Counted from the stretch's first letter, positions 35,986 through 45,090 are shown. The stretch is 64,000 nucleotides of DNA from Marinoscillum sp049115815 (GCA_049115815.1 JAGDZO010000001.1:62001-126000); one strand, 5' to 3'. The notes: generated from the letters alone by a model not told the origin. A program made the numbers and translations.

Positions 35986-38502
35986 CTAAAATCCGGCACC
36001 AAACCTCAAACCGGAAGATTGATAGCTGCCATTTCGTATACTCGTGTAAAAATCCATTCTAAGCACCTTGAAGATGTGTTCCACGCCAATGCCAAATTCG
36101 AAGTATTGACCGATAGATTCCGTATGCAAGTAGTTGATAGATCCCACAGCTTGTAGATTGAGACGTCTTACATATGGTATTTTATTGAAAATAAATTCAT
36201 TGAAATGATGCTCCCAATGCGCATCTATGTAGCTAAGCTGAGTGGAATACCTATAATAGTTCAGAAGCTGAAAAGCATTTTCTAATCCAGGAGTGGTGAT
36301 ATAGACTTGACTTCCATTGAAATGATGAAAATCCGGGAAGTACATCTGTCTATTGTTAAGAAACCTGCCATGACTCGCTGAGAATTCTGACTCACCAAAC
36401 AATCCAAGCCTCAAGTCATACTCCATACCAATTCTTGCAAAATCATAGTCCACATCGAGCCCAAAAGGATCGATTCCTTTCTTGTATTCAAGGATGAATT
36501 CAGGATATTTATTGTCCAATAGAATCTTTCTGTCTGGCCGATCTATGTATTGTTGAGCTATTCTAAAGCGCGACTCCAGGCCAAATATCAATGCCTGATG
36601 TCTACCGAAATCTGTGCTTGCTATTTCTCTATTGCCAGGTGAGTTGGGGGTGAAAGTTTTATCTCTGAAGTTGAACGAAGCATGATTGCTAAGGCTCGCT
36701 CGATCCTGGTACTCCAGTTTCCCTTTGATTAGAATTCCGTTGGTTACTTCCTTTTGATACCCCACATAGGCAAATATTTTTTGATACAGTTTCGCATAGT
36801 TATTCCCCCATACAAGTGAGAAATAGGAGTTACTAAAGGAGTTTATGGGCTCCTGATCGTTGAATTGATAAATGTATCGTCCTATTCCACCATAAAGTCT
36901 TTCTCTCTTCTTTTCGTTAATTGACTTTACCCCAATCACTCTTGCCTGAAGTTTTTGATTGGCAAACCCATACCGTATACCTGGCTTCAATGCATAGTCA
37001 AATCCGGCTTTTTTGCGCTTCAATATTTGAAATTCAAGATTAGCCACTGCGCCTTCCACCGAGTTGTAGACCAATGCATTGAGGAGGGTCGGATAGGTGA
37101 GGTACAGTAGTTTATGGCTATTTACATAAGTATATCCTCTTAGGAATAGATTAGATACTTTGAATTGATTTCGCTGAATATCTATCGAGTCTTTGTATTC
37201 CTTGGTCTCCTTGATGACTGCTATGGAATCTTTGAGTCTATAATCAGCTCGCTCAAATTGCGTAAGCGGAATGGGTCTTACTTCAGCCCAGTATATCGAG
37301 TCCTTTTCATTGGCATCTTCTTCTACGACCATCAATGCATTCGAAAAGTCTTTTTTGCTAAACGATACCTTGGGTTTTTGAGGAGGAGTTTCCTGATATG
37401 CGGTGGGTAATGTGTCAGTTTTCGCTGGAGAGGGAGGAGGCTGCCAATAATTCGGCTCAACTTGGTAGTTGGAATAAATACCAGTGAAATGACCACTTCC
37501 TTCAAATCCAAACACCTTCAGAGTGAATCGATACTGCTGTGATATAGGCATCCAGATATCGTATTCCAAGGGAGCGAAGACCTGTTTGAAACTTAATGAA
37601 TCTACAAACTCAATCCCATTGTTATCTGTGAGTGAGACATCTACACTATGAATGCGCCAGCTATCCTCTATAATATAGATATAGCCACTAAAGACTGGAT
37701 CTGTTTTCCGCTTAGGAAGCAGCTTTATTTTATTGATGATCCTATCATTCTCTAGAAAAGTACCAACTAGTTTGTAGTTATAATAGAAGAAGGCATTGTT
37801 GGCCAAGGGAGAAATCAACGGACGTTGGCTTAGTCCTTCCACGAAGAAACTATTGTCGTAGAGGTTCATGAGCATGTCAGAAGCCATATTGTAACTGAAG
37901 GCATTATTTTGTCCACTGACCTTTGATGATATCATGGTTTCGTTAAGCTTATCGGGTTGCATAAACTTCAGCTTTGAGATCGATTCTGATAGGTAGACTA
38001 TCCCCGTATCTATATTGATAGTCATGCCGAGTAAGCTTTTGGGTCTTTTATCCAACCTCTGAAGCCCTTTGATGTACACATCGCATTCAAATGCAAGCGC
38101 TTCATCGCGGTAGTATTTTCGTTTTTTGATTGCATTGCGAATGATCCGCTTGGCAGGATCACGGTCCTTGGCGCCTATGATGACTTCTTGCAGCATCAGT
38201 GCCTCTGGTTGCATATGAAAGTTCAGTTGGGCATTGGACTCAGTCAACGAGATGGACTTTACAGATTGGGTGTACCCAATGTGCTGAGCGACTATATCAT
38301 ATGTTCCGGCTGGAAGTCTTAGTTGGTAGCTGCCTTCAGAATTGGCAGTGGTTCCGTTAGTGGTGCCCTGAACATAAATCGTAGCAAATGGCAAAGGAGC
38401 ATTGTTCTCGTCGGAGACAGTTCCCTTGATTAGCAACTGGGCGGAGAGGACATTCGTCAACCCGAAAATAAGAATTAACTCAATCCAAAGTTTTAAACGC
38501 AT
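35986..38502 (-). CDS. DUF5686 outer-membrane protein with carboxypeptidase-regulatory-like domain
   Basis: This 838-residue protein has a signal peptide (to about VLSAQ, 22), a carboxypeptidase-regulatory-like beta-sandwich (about 23-112) that starts IKGTVSDENNAPLPFATIYVQ, and a long DUF5686 region (about 113-838) made mostly of beta strands ending in GSYQSSGLRFGAGF, an outer-membrane barrel C-terminus. DUF5686 proteins are widespread in Bacteroidota outer membranes; a transport or surface-assembly role is likely but not established. It overlaps the end of the upstream PLP-enzyme gene by 23 bp on the same strand, suggesting co-transcription though not a shared pathway. Convergent with the T9SS protein gene. 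Confidence 0.88.
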   Translation of the reverse strand: MRLKLWIELILIFGLTNVLSAQLLIKGTVSDENNAPLPFATIYVQGTTNGTTANSEGSYQLRLPAGTYDIVAQHIGYTQSVKSISLTESNAQLNFHMQPEALMLQEVIIGAKDRDPAKRIIRNAIKKRKYYRDEALAFECDVYIKGLQRLDKRPKSLLGMTINIDTGIVYLSESISKLKFMQPDKLNETMISSKVSGQNNAFSYNMASDMLMNLYDNSFFVEGLSQRPLISPLANNAFFYYNYKLVGTFLENDRIINKIKLLPKRKTDPVFSGYIYIIEDSWRIHSVDVSLTDNNGIEFVDSLSFKQVFAPLEYDIWMPISQQYRFTLKVFGFEGSGHFTGIYSNYQVEPNYWQPPPSPAKTDTLPTAYQETPPQKPKVSFSKKDFSNALMVVEEDANEKDSIYWAEVRPIPLTQFERADYRLKDSIAVIKETKEYKDSIDIQRNQFKVSNLFLRGYTYVNSHKLLYLTYPTLLNALVYNSVEGAVANLEFQILKRKKAGFDYALKPGIRYGFANQKLQARVIGVKSINEKKRERLYGGIGRYIYQFNDQEPINSFSNSYFSLVWGNNYAKLYQKIFAYVGYQKEVTNGILIKGKLEYQDRASLSNHASFNFRDKTFTPNSPGNREIASTDFGRHQALIFGLESRFRIAQQYIDRPDRKILLDNKYPEFILEYKKGIDPFGLDVDYDFARIGMEYDLRLGLFGESEFSASHGRFLNNRQMYFPDFHHFNGSQVYITTPGLENAFQLLNYYRYSTQLSYIDAHWEHHFNEFIFNKIPYVRRLNLQAVGSINYLHTESIGQYFEFGIGVEHIFKVLRMDFYTSIRNGSYQSSGLRFGAGF

Positions 38503-39643
38503 TGTCTAAGTCAGCAATTAAGGTTTCAGCGTTTTCTAGTCCTATTGATAATCTTATTCTGTTAATCGGAGTATTGGGCTTGTCATAATTAAGAGAGCTT
38601 ATGGTGGTCAATGCCGGGAAGGCCAAAGACTCAAAGGCTCCCCAAGAACATCCAAGTTTGAAGCAATTCAGTGCATTGCAAATTGCCTTTACTTGATTCA
38701 CATCATTAGTCTTCAAGTCAATCGTCATTAATCCACCATTACTACTTAAGTACTTATCTACTAGCTCGCGTTGGGCGAAATATGGTGAGTGTGTATAGTA
38801 TAATCGTTCGACATGCTTGTGAGATGACAGATATTCTGCTACAGGTTGGGCATTCTGACTTATTTTCTCCATCCTAAGCTCCAAGGTTCTCAGAGACCTG
38901 ATCATCAGCCAAGCATCATTTGGAGAAATAATGCCTCCCAAGCTCATATACTCTGATTTAAAAATAGATAGGTAGGTCTCGTGATTGGTGCAAAGCACGC
39001 CCGCTACTATATCCGAATGACCTGCCAAATATTTTGTGCCTGAGTGCACGATGATATCTATTCCATGATCGGCCGGTTTTTGATAAAGGGGAGAGGCGCA
39101 GCTGTTGTCAATGATTGTGGTGATATTGTTTTGCTTGGCAAAAGCAGTAATGACTACCAAATCCTGCATTTCATAGGTCCAGGAGTTTGGACTCTCTAAG
39201 TAAATCAGGGAAGTATTTTCGTTACATGCCTGAATAATGCCGGCAGTATTGTCGGCTGAAACGAAGGTGCAGGACACATTAAATCTTTCCAGGATATCTA
39301 CGATGAGTTTTTTGGTCCAGCCATAGGGGTTATCCACGCATACTATATGGTCTCCAGCTTTTACCTGTGAAATCACCGCAGTGCATATGGCAGCACTCCC
39401 ACTCCCAAATACCAAGGCATTGGAGGTGTTTTCTAGCGCAGCAAGCTTCTGTTGTAAGATCTGCACCGTAGGGTTAGTGCCTCTAGTATAAAATGGCTCC
39501 TCGTGCTCTCTTTCAAGAGCCTTAGACATATCATCTACCGTTTCATATATGAAATTGCTCGTTTGGTAAATAGGAGGGGAGCCGGGGATACTTTGATGTG
39601 GGGTGCCTTCACCGAGGTGAAATAGTATGCTATCTGTTGTCAT
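38480..39643 (-). CDS. Cys/Met-metabolism PLP-dependent enzyme
   Basis: This 387-residue fold-type I enzyme belongs to the cystathionine gamma-synthase / gamma-lyase / methionine gamma-lyase group. Motifs: YTRGTNPT (52-59), LVFGSGSAAICTAV (78-91), SLIYLESPNSW and HSGTKYLAGHSD (200-211), in which Lys204 is the PLP Schiff-base residue. The usual DNTFATP stretch reads DNSCASP (179-185), a change beside the active site. The C-terminal CSWGAFESLAFPA and IRLSIGLEN motifs are normal. It may make or break cystathionine, methionine or cysteine, but which reaction cannot be decided from motifs. It is the first of a two-gene unit with the DUF5686 protein. Confidence 0.88.
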   Translation of the reverse strand: MTTDSILFHLGEGTPHQSIPGSPPIYQTSNFIYETVDDMSKALEREHEEPFYTRGTNPTVQILQQKLAALENTSNALVFGSGSAAICTAVISQVKAGDHIVCVDNPYGWTKKLIVDILERFNVSCTFVSADNTAGIIQACNENTSLIYLESPNSWTYEMQDLVVITAFAKQNNITTIIDNSCASPLYQKPADHGIDIIVHSGTKYLAGHSDIVAGVLCTNHETYLSIFKSEYMSLGGIISPNDAWLMIRSLRTLELRMEKISQNAQPVAEYLSSHKHVERLYYTHSPYFAQRELVDKYLSSNGGLMTIDLKTNDVNQVKAICNALNCFKLGCSWGAFESLAFPALTTISSLNYDKPNTPINRIRLSIGLENAETLIADLDNAFKTLD

Positions 39644-40079
39644 GATGTAAAAATAGGGGTAAACGACGTAGGACTCTTCGCAAAGTCCAAATTATGAGTT
39701 CTTAAATAAATGGAGCAATTTGATATGACTACCGTATAAAATTCGGTGAAAGATTTCGGAAAATTCAATTTTTTAAAGGTTGAGTATGAAAATTGATAAA
39801 ATATTTTGCAAAAATTGATTTTTACCATACATCCAAGATGGAACGGCAGAATCAACCCGTGAAGGAGGATTGGCAATGAAATGATAATTTGATTACGAAA
39901 ATCATAAAAAACCACCCTATCTCTTCTATTTCCCACACTTTAATTATCACTTCATTGAAAATCATATTTTGAAAATTGGTGATTATGTACTTTTCTTTGG
40001 TCATCCAACGGATACTTATCTAAGTATTTATACGGATGATTAGAAAGATATAACACAATTTTTACCAATTCTAAAAACT
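39644..40079. promoter_or_regulatory. Divergent intergenic region upstream of PLP enzyme and amt
   Basis: This 436-bp AT-rich gap lies between divergently transcribed genes and should contain both promoters. An open minus-strand frame (39640-39936) reads as low-quality coding sequence and I do not call it. I found no riboswitch-like core or strong terminator. A TTTG at 39996-39999 and TA-rich stretches up to the amt start are possible promoter parts, but their spacing is not convincing. Confidence 0.4.
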
Positions 40080-41411
40080 ATGAACATGATCACCAACCTT
40101 TTGATGATTGGGCAAGATTCACTAGCCGTAGCAGACACAGTAGCTGCAGCGGTTCCTGAGATTGTCGAGACAGTAGCTGCGGCTACAGATTACAGTGCAG
40201 ATATTGCAGCGAACTTATTGACCGCTAATAATATCTGGATGATGCTTGCTACAGCATTAGTATTCATCATGCACCTAGGATTTGCGGGTGTTGAAGCTGG
40301 CTTTGGCCAGTCTAAGAATACTGTGAACATTTTGTTCAAAAACACTTTGACTCCTATTATAGGTGTCGTGACTTATTTCATCTGTGGATTCAACTTGATG
40401 TATCCAGGTGAGTTCAACGGAATCTTTGGTTTCGCTGGATTTGGCCTTGAGTCTCCTGCCTCAGCTGACGTAACTTCGGGCTATGCTGATGGAGGATACA
40501 CTTACTGGACAGATTTCCTTTTCCAAGCGATGTTTGCTGCTACAGCCGCAACTATTGTTTCTGGTGCTGTTGCTGAGCGTATCAAATTGAGCGCTTACAT
40601 GATCTTCACTTTGATCTTCGTAGGCCTTGTTTATCCAATCATCGGTAGCTGGCAATGGGGCGGTGGATTCCTTAGCGAGCTAGGATTCTACGATTTCGCA
40701 GGTTCTACACTAGTTCACTCAGTAGGTGGATGGGGAGCTTTAGCTGGTATCATTGTACTAGGTCCACGTTTGGGTAAGTATGTTGATGGAAAAGTTATTG
40801 ACAAGCCAGGTTCTAGTGTACCATTGGCAGTAATAGGAGTATTCCTTCTTTGGTTAGGATGGTTCGGATTCAACGGTGGTTCTGTACTATCAGCTGACCC
40901 TGCATTGACATCATTTGTATTGGTTACTACTTCACTAGCAGCCTGTACTGGTGGACTTGGAGCGTTCTTGATGAGCTACATCGTTTTCAAGAGAATGGAC
41001 TTAGGTATGGTGCTTAATGGTATCCTTGCTGGACTAGTAGGTATCACAGCTGGTGCTGATGTAATCAGCCCGAATTCTGCACTAATAGTAGGTTTCATTG
41101 CAGGTCTTATCGTAGTGCTATCAGCTATCACTCTTGATAAATTCAAATTGGATGATGTTGTAGGTGCGGTATCTGTTCACCTTGTATGCGGTATCTGGGG
41201 TACACTAGCTGTTGCTTTCTTCGGAGGAGGAGACTTCATGGCACAGCTTATCGGAGTAGTAGCATGTGGAGCTACAGCATTCATCTCAGCTTTCATCATC
41301 TTCTACATACTCAAAGTAACTATCGGAATCAGAGTTTCTGAAGAGCACGAGAAAGAAGGATTGGATAGCCATGAGCACGGAATCAGAGGTTACACCATCA
41401 TCACAGAATAA
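40080..41411 (+). CDS. amtB: Ammonium transporter (Amt family)
   Basis: This 443-residue, 11-helix inner-membrane channel conducts ammonium/ammonia. An N-terminal 50-residue Ala/Val-rich stretch precedes the first Amt helix at NNIWMMLATALVFIMHLGFA. Key residues are visible: the twin His pair in STLVHSVGGWGAL and VGAVSVHLVCGIWGT, the Phe/Trp-rich periplasmic gate region and the signature helix DFLFQAMFAATAATIVSGAVAERI. Unusually for Amt operons, no PII (GlnK) gene follows. Instead the next genes are an outer-membrane barrel and type II glutamine synthetase. An RNA hairpin at 41432-41465 separates it from the barrel gene. The role is ammonium uptake for glutamine synthesis. Confidence 0.96.
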   Translation: MNMITNLLMIGQDSLAVADTVAAAVPEIVETVAAATDYSADIAANLLTANNIWMMLATALVFIMHLGFAGVEAGFGQSKNTVNILFKNTLTPIIGVVTYFICGFNLMYPGEFNGIFGFAGFGLESPASADVTSGYADGGYTYWTDFLFQAMFAATAATIVSGAVAERIKLSAYMIFTLIFVGLVYPIIGSWQWGGGFLSELGFYDFAGSTLVHSVGGWGALAGIIVLGPRLGKYVDGKVIDKPGSSVPLAVIGVFLLWLGWFGFNGGSVLSADPALTSFVLVTTSLAACTGGLGAFLMSYIVFKRMDLGMVLNGILAGLVGITAGADVISPNSALIVGFIAGLIVVLSAITLDKFKLDDVVGAVSVHLVCGIWGTLAVAFFGGGDFMAQLIGVVACGATAFISAFIIFYILKVTIGIRVSEEHEKEGLDSHEHGIRGYTIITE

Positions 41412-41431
41412 TCAACAAAAAAATCAAGTAA

Positions 41432-41465
41432 GGAGGAGTCAGTGGCGTAATGAAGCCGCTGCTCC
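41432..41465 (+). promoter_or_regulatory. Intercistronic hairpin between amtB and the porin-like gene
   Basis: CAGTGGC (41440-41446) pairs with GCCGCTG (41455-41461) with one G-U pair and an 8-base loop; GGAG (41432-41435) can pair with CTCC (41462-41465), leaving a 4-base bulge. It is not followed by a strong U-run. It may stop part of the transcription or protect the 3' end of the amtB mRNA. Confidence 0.45.
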
Positions 41466-41512
41466 CTACTTCTTCACAATAAGAACTTTATACATAATAA
41501 AAAATTAAAGAA

Positions 41513-42556
41513 ATGAACACTATTACAACTTTGTCAAAAAGATTACTGCTAGCATCAGCATTTGTTATTGCCGCTTTCGCAGTACAGGCTCAAGACGAGT
41601 CAGCACTTTCAATCTCAGGATCAGTAGATACGTACTTCCGAACAAACTTGAATGCTCCTAATGGATTTGATTCTGATGCTGATGGAGCTGATGATACTTT
41701 CCAAGCACCAGGTACTTCATTTGCAAACCTTCCAGGATTCTCATTAGGTATGGTAAACCTTATCACGGCTTATGATGGTGAGAAAACAGGTTTTGTAGCT
41801 GATTTGGTATTTGGACCAAGAGGTACAGATGCGGTATTTGGTTCTACCACTGCTAGCTCAAGTATCGTGAATCAGCTTTATGCTTATTGGACTGTAAGTG
41901 AAGATGTAACGCTAACCATTGGTAACTTCAACACTTTCCTTGGATATGAAGTGATTTCTCCAAGCGCTAACTACAACTACTCTACTTCTTACATGTTCTC
42001 TTATGGACCATTCTCTCACTCTGGATTGAAGGCTGATATAGCATTAGGAGATGCAAGTTTGATGTTGGGTGTATTCAACTCAACAGATGATACAGACTTC
42101 AACGATGACGGTACTTACTATGGTGGTGCGCAAGTTGGATTTGGTGGAGCTTATTTAAACTTCTTGTTCACTGATGGATTCTTCCAAGGTGACTTGACTG
42201 CAGGTTGGGATGTGAGCGATGCACTTTACTTAGGAGTAAATGGTACATACGCTACTGATAACTTCTACGGTGCTGCTCTTTACCTTCAAAATTCATTCAG
42301 CGACGATTTCTCAATGGGAATCAGAGGTGAGTATTTCGCGGATCTAGGTGTAGGTGTGTTGACAAAAGACGAAAGTGTAATTGACTTGACTTTGTCTGCT
42401 AACTACTCAGTAGGTAATCTTACAATCATTCCAGAAGTTAGAGTAGATCTATTCTCTGAAGATGATACTGTAATCACCGACTGGACTGACGCTACTACTT
42501 TCGAATCAGGTAAGTCTTTATCTTCATTCGTACTAGCAGCTGTATACTCATTCTAA
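41513..42556 (+). CDS. Putative porin, outer-membrane beta-barrel
   Basis: This 347-residue protein has a signal peptide ending FAVQAQ (26) and mature sequence of alternating-residue beta strands with many Gly, Tyr and Phe, ending VLAAVYSF, a standard barrel C-terminus recognised by the BAM machinery. The first mature strand, ALSISGSVDTYFRTNL, and Asp-rich loops (DSDADGADDTF, near residues 54-64) are typical of Bacteroidota porin-like proteins. It lies between amtB and glutamine synthetase, so it is probably a diffusion channel for a small nitrogen source across the outer membrane; that role is inferred from position only. A terminator follows at 42596. Confidence 0.8.
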   Translation: MNTITTLSKRLLLASAFVIAAFAVQAQDESALSISGSVDTYFRTNLNAPNGFDSDADGADDTFQAPGTSFANLPGFSLGMVNLITAYDGEKTGFVADLVFGPRGTDAVFGSTTASSSIVNQLYAYWTVSEDVTLTIGNFNTFLGYEVISPSANYNYSTSYMFSYGPFSHSGLKADIALGDASLMLGVFNSTDDTDFNDDGTYYGGAQVGFGGAYLNFLFTDGFFQGDLTAGWDVSDALYLGVNGTYATDNFYGAALYLQNSFSDDFSMGIRGEYFADLGVGVLTKDESVIDLTLSANYSVGNLTIIPEVRVDLFSEDDTVITDWTDATTFESGKSLSSFVLAAVYSF

Positions 42557-42595
42557 GTTTAACACAATTACCAGCTAGACTGGACTTATGGTAAG

Positions 42596-42645
42596 AAGTC
42601 CCATTTTGAGTCAGACAGGTGTCTTTTCGAAATGGGACTTTTTCT
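42596..42645 (+). terminator. Rho-independent terminator after porin-like gene
   Basis: AAGTCCCATTT (42596-42606) pairs perfectly over 11 bp with AAATGGGACTT (42630-42640), followed by TTTCTT. The 23-base loop is large. The next 150 bp up to the glutamine synthetase start are very AT-rich and probably hold its promoter. Confidence 0.8.
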
Positions 42646-42799
42646 TATTGAAATGTAATTTTGTTGATTTATTGACAACAAATAGTAATTAATTATACAA
42701 ATTCTTTAATAATTCATTATTTTTTTTGAAATTTGACGTAGGCATTAAAACCTGCTTCAACCACATTTTTGAAACACTTAAAATATAAACCAAAGTAAA

Positions 42800-43813
42800 A
42801 TGGCTAAGTCAAAATTAGAGTACATCTGGCTTGATGGTTACAAGCCCACACAATCATTAAGAAGTAAAACAAAAGTAGTAGACAACTTCAGCGGAAAGCT
42901 AGAAGACTGTGACGATTGGTCTTTTGATGGATCATCTACAGAGCAAGCGGAGGGAGGTTCTTCTGACTGTATCCTGAAGCCTGTATTTATCTGCCCAGAT
43001 CCTGCTATTGAAAACGGATACTTAGTTATGACTGAGGTCTTGAATGCAGACGGTACCCCGCATGTTTCTAACGGTAGAGCTACCATCGATGATGCAGATG
43101 ATGATTTCTGGTTTGGGTTTGAGCAAGAGTACTTCTTGATGGATCCAGCTACTAAACTTCCTGTTGGATTCCCAGCTGGAGGATACCCTGCACCACAAGG
43201 GCCTTACTACTGTGGAGTTGGTGGACAAAACGTATTCGGTAGAGATTTCAAAGATGAGCATTTAGATCTTTGTATCGCTGCTGGTCTTAACATAGAAGGA
43301 ACAAATGGTGAAGTAGCCGCAGGACAGTGGGAATGGCAAATTTTTGCTAAAGGAGCTGCATCAGCTGGTGATCAGATCTGGATTGGTCGTTTCCTTATGG
43401 AGAGACTTTCTGAAGCTTACGGACTCTATATTGAGTATCATCCAAAACCTTTGGGTGCTACTGACTGGAATGGTTCTGGTATGCACGCAAACTTCTCTAA
43501 CAGCTACTTACGTAGTGCTGCATCTCAAGAGAAAGTAGAAAAAGTATGTGAGGCGTTTAGAGACGTAGTAGATGAGCATATCGCTGTTTACGGTGCTTAC
43601 AACGATCAAAGACTAACTGGACTTCACGAAACTGCTGCTATCACTGATTTCTCTTACGGAGTATCAGATAGAGGAGCTTCTATTCGTATCCCACTTTACA
43701 CCAAAAACAAAGGTTGGAGTGGTTACTTAGAAGATAGAAGACCTGCTTCTAATGCAGATCCTTACAAAGTAGCTGCAAGAATCATCAAAACAGTGAAAAA
43801 AGTAACTGACTAA
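42800..43813 (+). CDS. Glutamine synthetase, type II (eukaryote-like)
   Basis: This 337-residue enzyme makes glutamine from glutamate, ammonia and ATP. The length and motifs are those of the small type II family rather than the 470-residue type I or 700-residue type III. Visible: LEYIWLDGYK start, DDWSFDGSSTEQAEGGSSDC (near 36-55), catalytic WFGFEQEYFLMD (about 107-118), QWEWQIF (about 178-184), NGSGMHANFS (about 226-235) and GASIRIP (about 294-300). It lacks the type I Tyr adenylylation loop, so it should not be controlled by GlnE. It has its own probable promoter and a strong terminator. With Amt and the barrel protein it forms an ammonium-assimilation set. Confidence 0.93.
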   Translation: MAKSKLEYIWLDGYKPTQSLRSKTKVVDNFSGKLEDCDDWSFDGSSTEQAEGGSSDCILKPVFICPDPAIENGYLVMTEVLNADGTPHVSNGRATIDDADDDFWFGFEQEYFLMDPATKLPVGFPAGGYPAPQGPYYCGVGGQNVFGRDFKDEHLDLCIAAGLNIEGTNGEVAAGQWEWQIFAKGAASAGDQIWIGRFLMERLSEAYGLYIEYHPKPLGATDWNGSGMHANFSNSYLRSAASQEKVEKVCEAFRDVVDEHIAVYGAYNDQRLTGLHETAAITDFSYGVSDRGASIRIPLYTKNKGWSGYLEDRRPASNADPYKVAARIIKTVKKVTD

Positions 43814-43836
43814 TCAAACATAATTGTTGATAGTTG

Positions 43837-43866
43837 AAAAGGCAGCCATTGGCTGCCTTTTTTGTT
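43837..43866 (+). terminator. Rho-independent terminator after glutamine synthetase
   Basis: AAAGGCAGCC and GGCTGCCTTT form a 10-bp perfect stem with a 3-4 base loop (about 43838-43860), followed by TTTGTTTT. A strong classical terminator. Confidence 0.9.
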
Positions 43867-44066
43867 TTATCGAGCTTGAAATTTTATCGATGTAGTATGT
43901 GAAATTTGTCTTTACTAGTAACAACTCTACTCTTACTATCAGTAATTTGTTGTACGTGTTATCAATGGAGACTTCTTAAGAATTGAACGACCGATCTAGG
44001 CTGGCGATTACTTTGAGATGTGCTCTTGCCCTCTAACTATAATTTATAAATACCTAAGAATAAGAC

Positions 44067-44786
44067 CTACAAAGACTTAATGTTCTTGGTTCGCACAAAG
44101 ACTATGTCTTCACCCCATTGAATCTGAGACCATAGGGGATCACTTTTAATGAGTTTCACCTTATTTCCTCTATCCAGATAATCCACCGGCTCAGCACCGG
44201 CCGATGGCCCGGTCATGAGCAACGCTTGATCGCTTGTAATCACTGCTGACTTCTCTAGGAATACGTTGTTGCTCAAAAGACCAATCAATGCAAGCGTTAT
44301 TACTTGCACGCCAAGTGATATAAGGGGTTTTTCTTGCTTGCGGTATTTCGAATACCCGTAGGCAAAGAGAAAAATGGAGAATGCGATCAGCACTAGGAAT
44401 ATTTCCAACTGGTATTGGCGAACCGTATTGACTATGAATTTGGTGTCCGAATACTCATAGCCATTGAGATTGTGCTCTTCGGCTAAGTCGCGCATTTTCA
44501 GTAAGGCAGCCTTGTCTGATGTCTCATAATAATACAGGCTCAGGTAGTACAGTGCATCGGCATAGTTACCCAGACCCTCCTGAATAAAGGCCATACGAGT
44601 AAGCATAGCTGATGAGGCCTGACCCTGGTCATAGATTTGCTCATATTTTTCGAAAGCTTCCGTGTATTTTTTAACGTTAAAAAGTGAGTCTGCAGTGGAT
44701 AATTCCGCGTTTTGTGCTGTTCCGATAATCACAAATGTGAGTTGAATCACAGTGAAGAAAACTATTCTCTTAAAAAAGTAATTCAT
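44067..44786 (-). CDS. TPR membrane protein with SH3-like C-terminus (BatE-like)
   Basis: This 239-residue protein has a signal peptide (to about GTAQ, 24), two or three TPR units (about 28-105: AELSTADSLFNVKKYTEAFEKYEQ, then ADALYYLSLYYYE), two transmembrane helices (about 129-146 and 157-175) and a C-terminal SH3-like segment (about 185-239) with VDYLDRGNKVKLIKSDPLWSQIQW. The layout resembles BatE of the Bat aerotolerance operon, but no other bat genes are next to it, so it is an isolated homologue at best. The role is probably in envelope protein-protein contacts. Convergent with the glutamine synthetase gene and divergent from tRNA-Lys. Confidence 0.6.
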   Translation of the reverse strand: MNYFFKRIVFFTVIQLTFVIIGTAQNAELSTADSLFNVKKYTEAFEKYEQIYDQGQASSAMLTRMAFIQEGLGNYADALYYLSLYYYETSDKAALLKMRDLAEEHNLNGYEYSDTKFIVNTVRQYQLEIFLVLIAFSIFLFAYGYSKYRKQEKPLISLGVQVITLALIGLLSNNVFLEKSAVITSDQALLMTGPSAGAEPVDYLDRGNKVKLIKSDPLWSQIQWGEDIVFVRTKNIKSL

Positions 44787-44863
44787 GGGTTGTTTTTTGC
44801 TTTAAGGAAACCTATTTTTGCAACCGCAATTTAAGGAAACGGCCTTAAAAAATTTAATTTTTT

Positions 44864-44936
44864 GATTCGTTAGCTCAGTTGGTAGAGCATCTCCCTTTTA
44901 AGGAGAGGGTCCTGGGTTCGAGCCCCAGACGAATCA
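44864..44936 (+). tRNA. tRNA-Lys (anticodon UUU)
   Basis: A 73-nt cloverleaf: acceptor GATTCGT (44864-44870) pairs with ACGAATC (44929-44935); the D arm contains AGCTCAGTTGGTAGAGC; the anticodon stem TCTCC/GGAGA holds the loop CTTTTAA with anticodon TTT; and the T arm CTGGG/CCCAG holds TTCGAGC. The discriminator base is A and the CCA end is not encoded. A terminator follows directly at 44949, then a partial second copy of its 3' end. Confidence 0.97.
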
Positions 44937-44948
44937 CACAATTATAAG

Positions 44949-44975
44949 AACCTTCGGATCTCGGAGGTTTTTTTG
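44949..44975 (+). terminator. Terminator after tRNA-Lys
   Basis: AACCTTCG (44949-44956) pairs with CGGAGGTT (44962-44969) around GATCT, followed by TTTTTG. It ends tRNA-Lys transcription 13 bp after the tRNA. Confidence 0.88.
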
Positions 44976-45033
44976 TTTAAAGCCTTCCGTATACAGGACG
45001 GGCGAGAAGCCTGTCCCGCACGTAGATGCGGGA

Positions 45034-45090
45034 AGCCCCAGACGAATCACATATCTTTAAGAACCTTCGAATTTATCGGAGGTTTTTTTG
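45034..45090 (+). repeat. Duplicate of tRNA-Lys 3' end plus terminator
   Basis: AGCCCCAGACGAATCACA at 45034-45051 is an exact 18-base copy of the tRNA-Lys 3' end (44921-44938), 113 bp downstream. It is followed by TAAGAACCTTCG and a second hairpin, AACCTTCGA (45062-45070) with TCGGAGGTT (45076-45084) and a T-run, closely matching the first terminator. The 58 bp between the copies contain a GC-rich hairpin (CCCGCA/TGCGGG, 45015-45032). This could be a decayed integration (att) scar, a remnant of a second tRNA gene, or a small tandem duplication. Confidence 0.75.

Noticed and set aside
39640..39936. A 98-codon open frame on the minus strand upstream of the PLP-enzyme gene
   Set aside because: It lies in an AT-rich divergent promoter region, has a Phe/Ile/Lys-rich composition typical of random AT-rich frames, and shows no recognisable motif.
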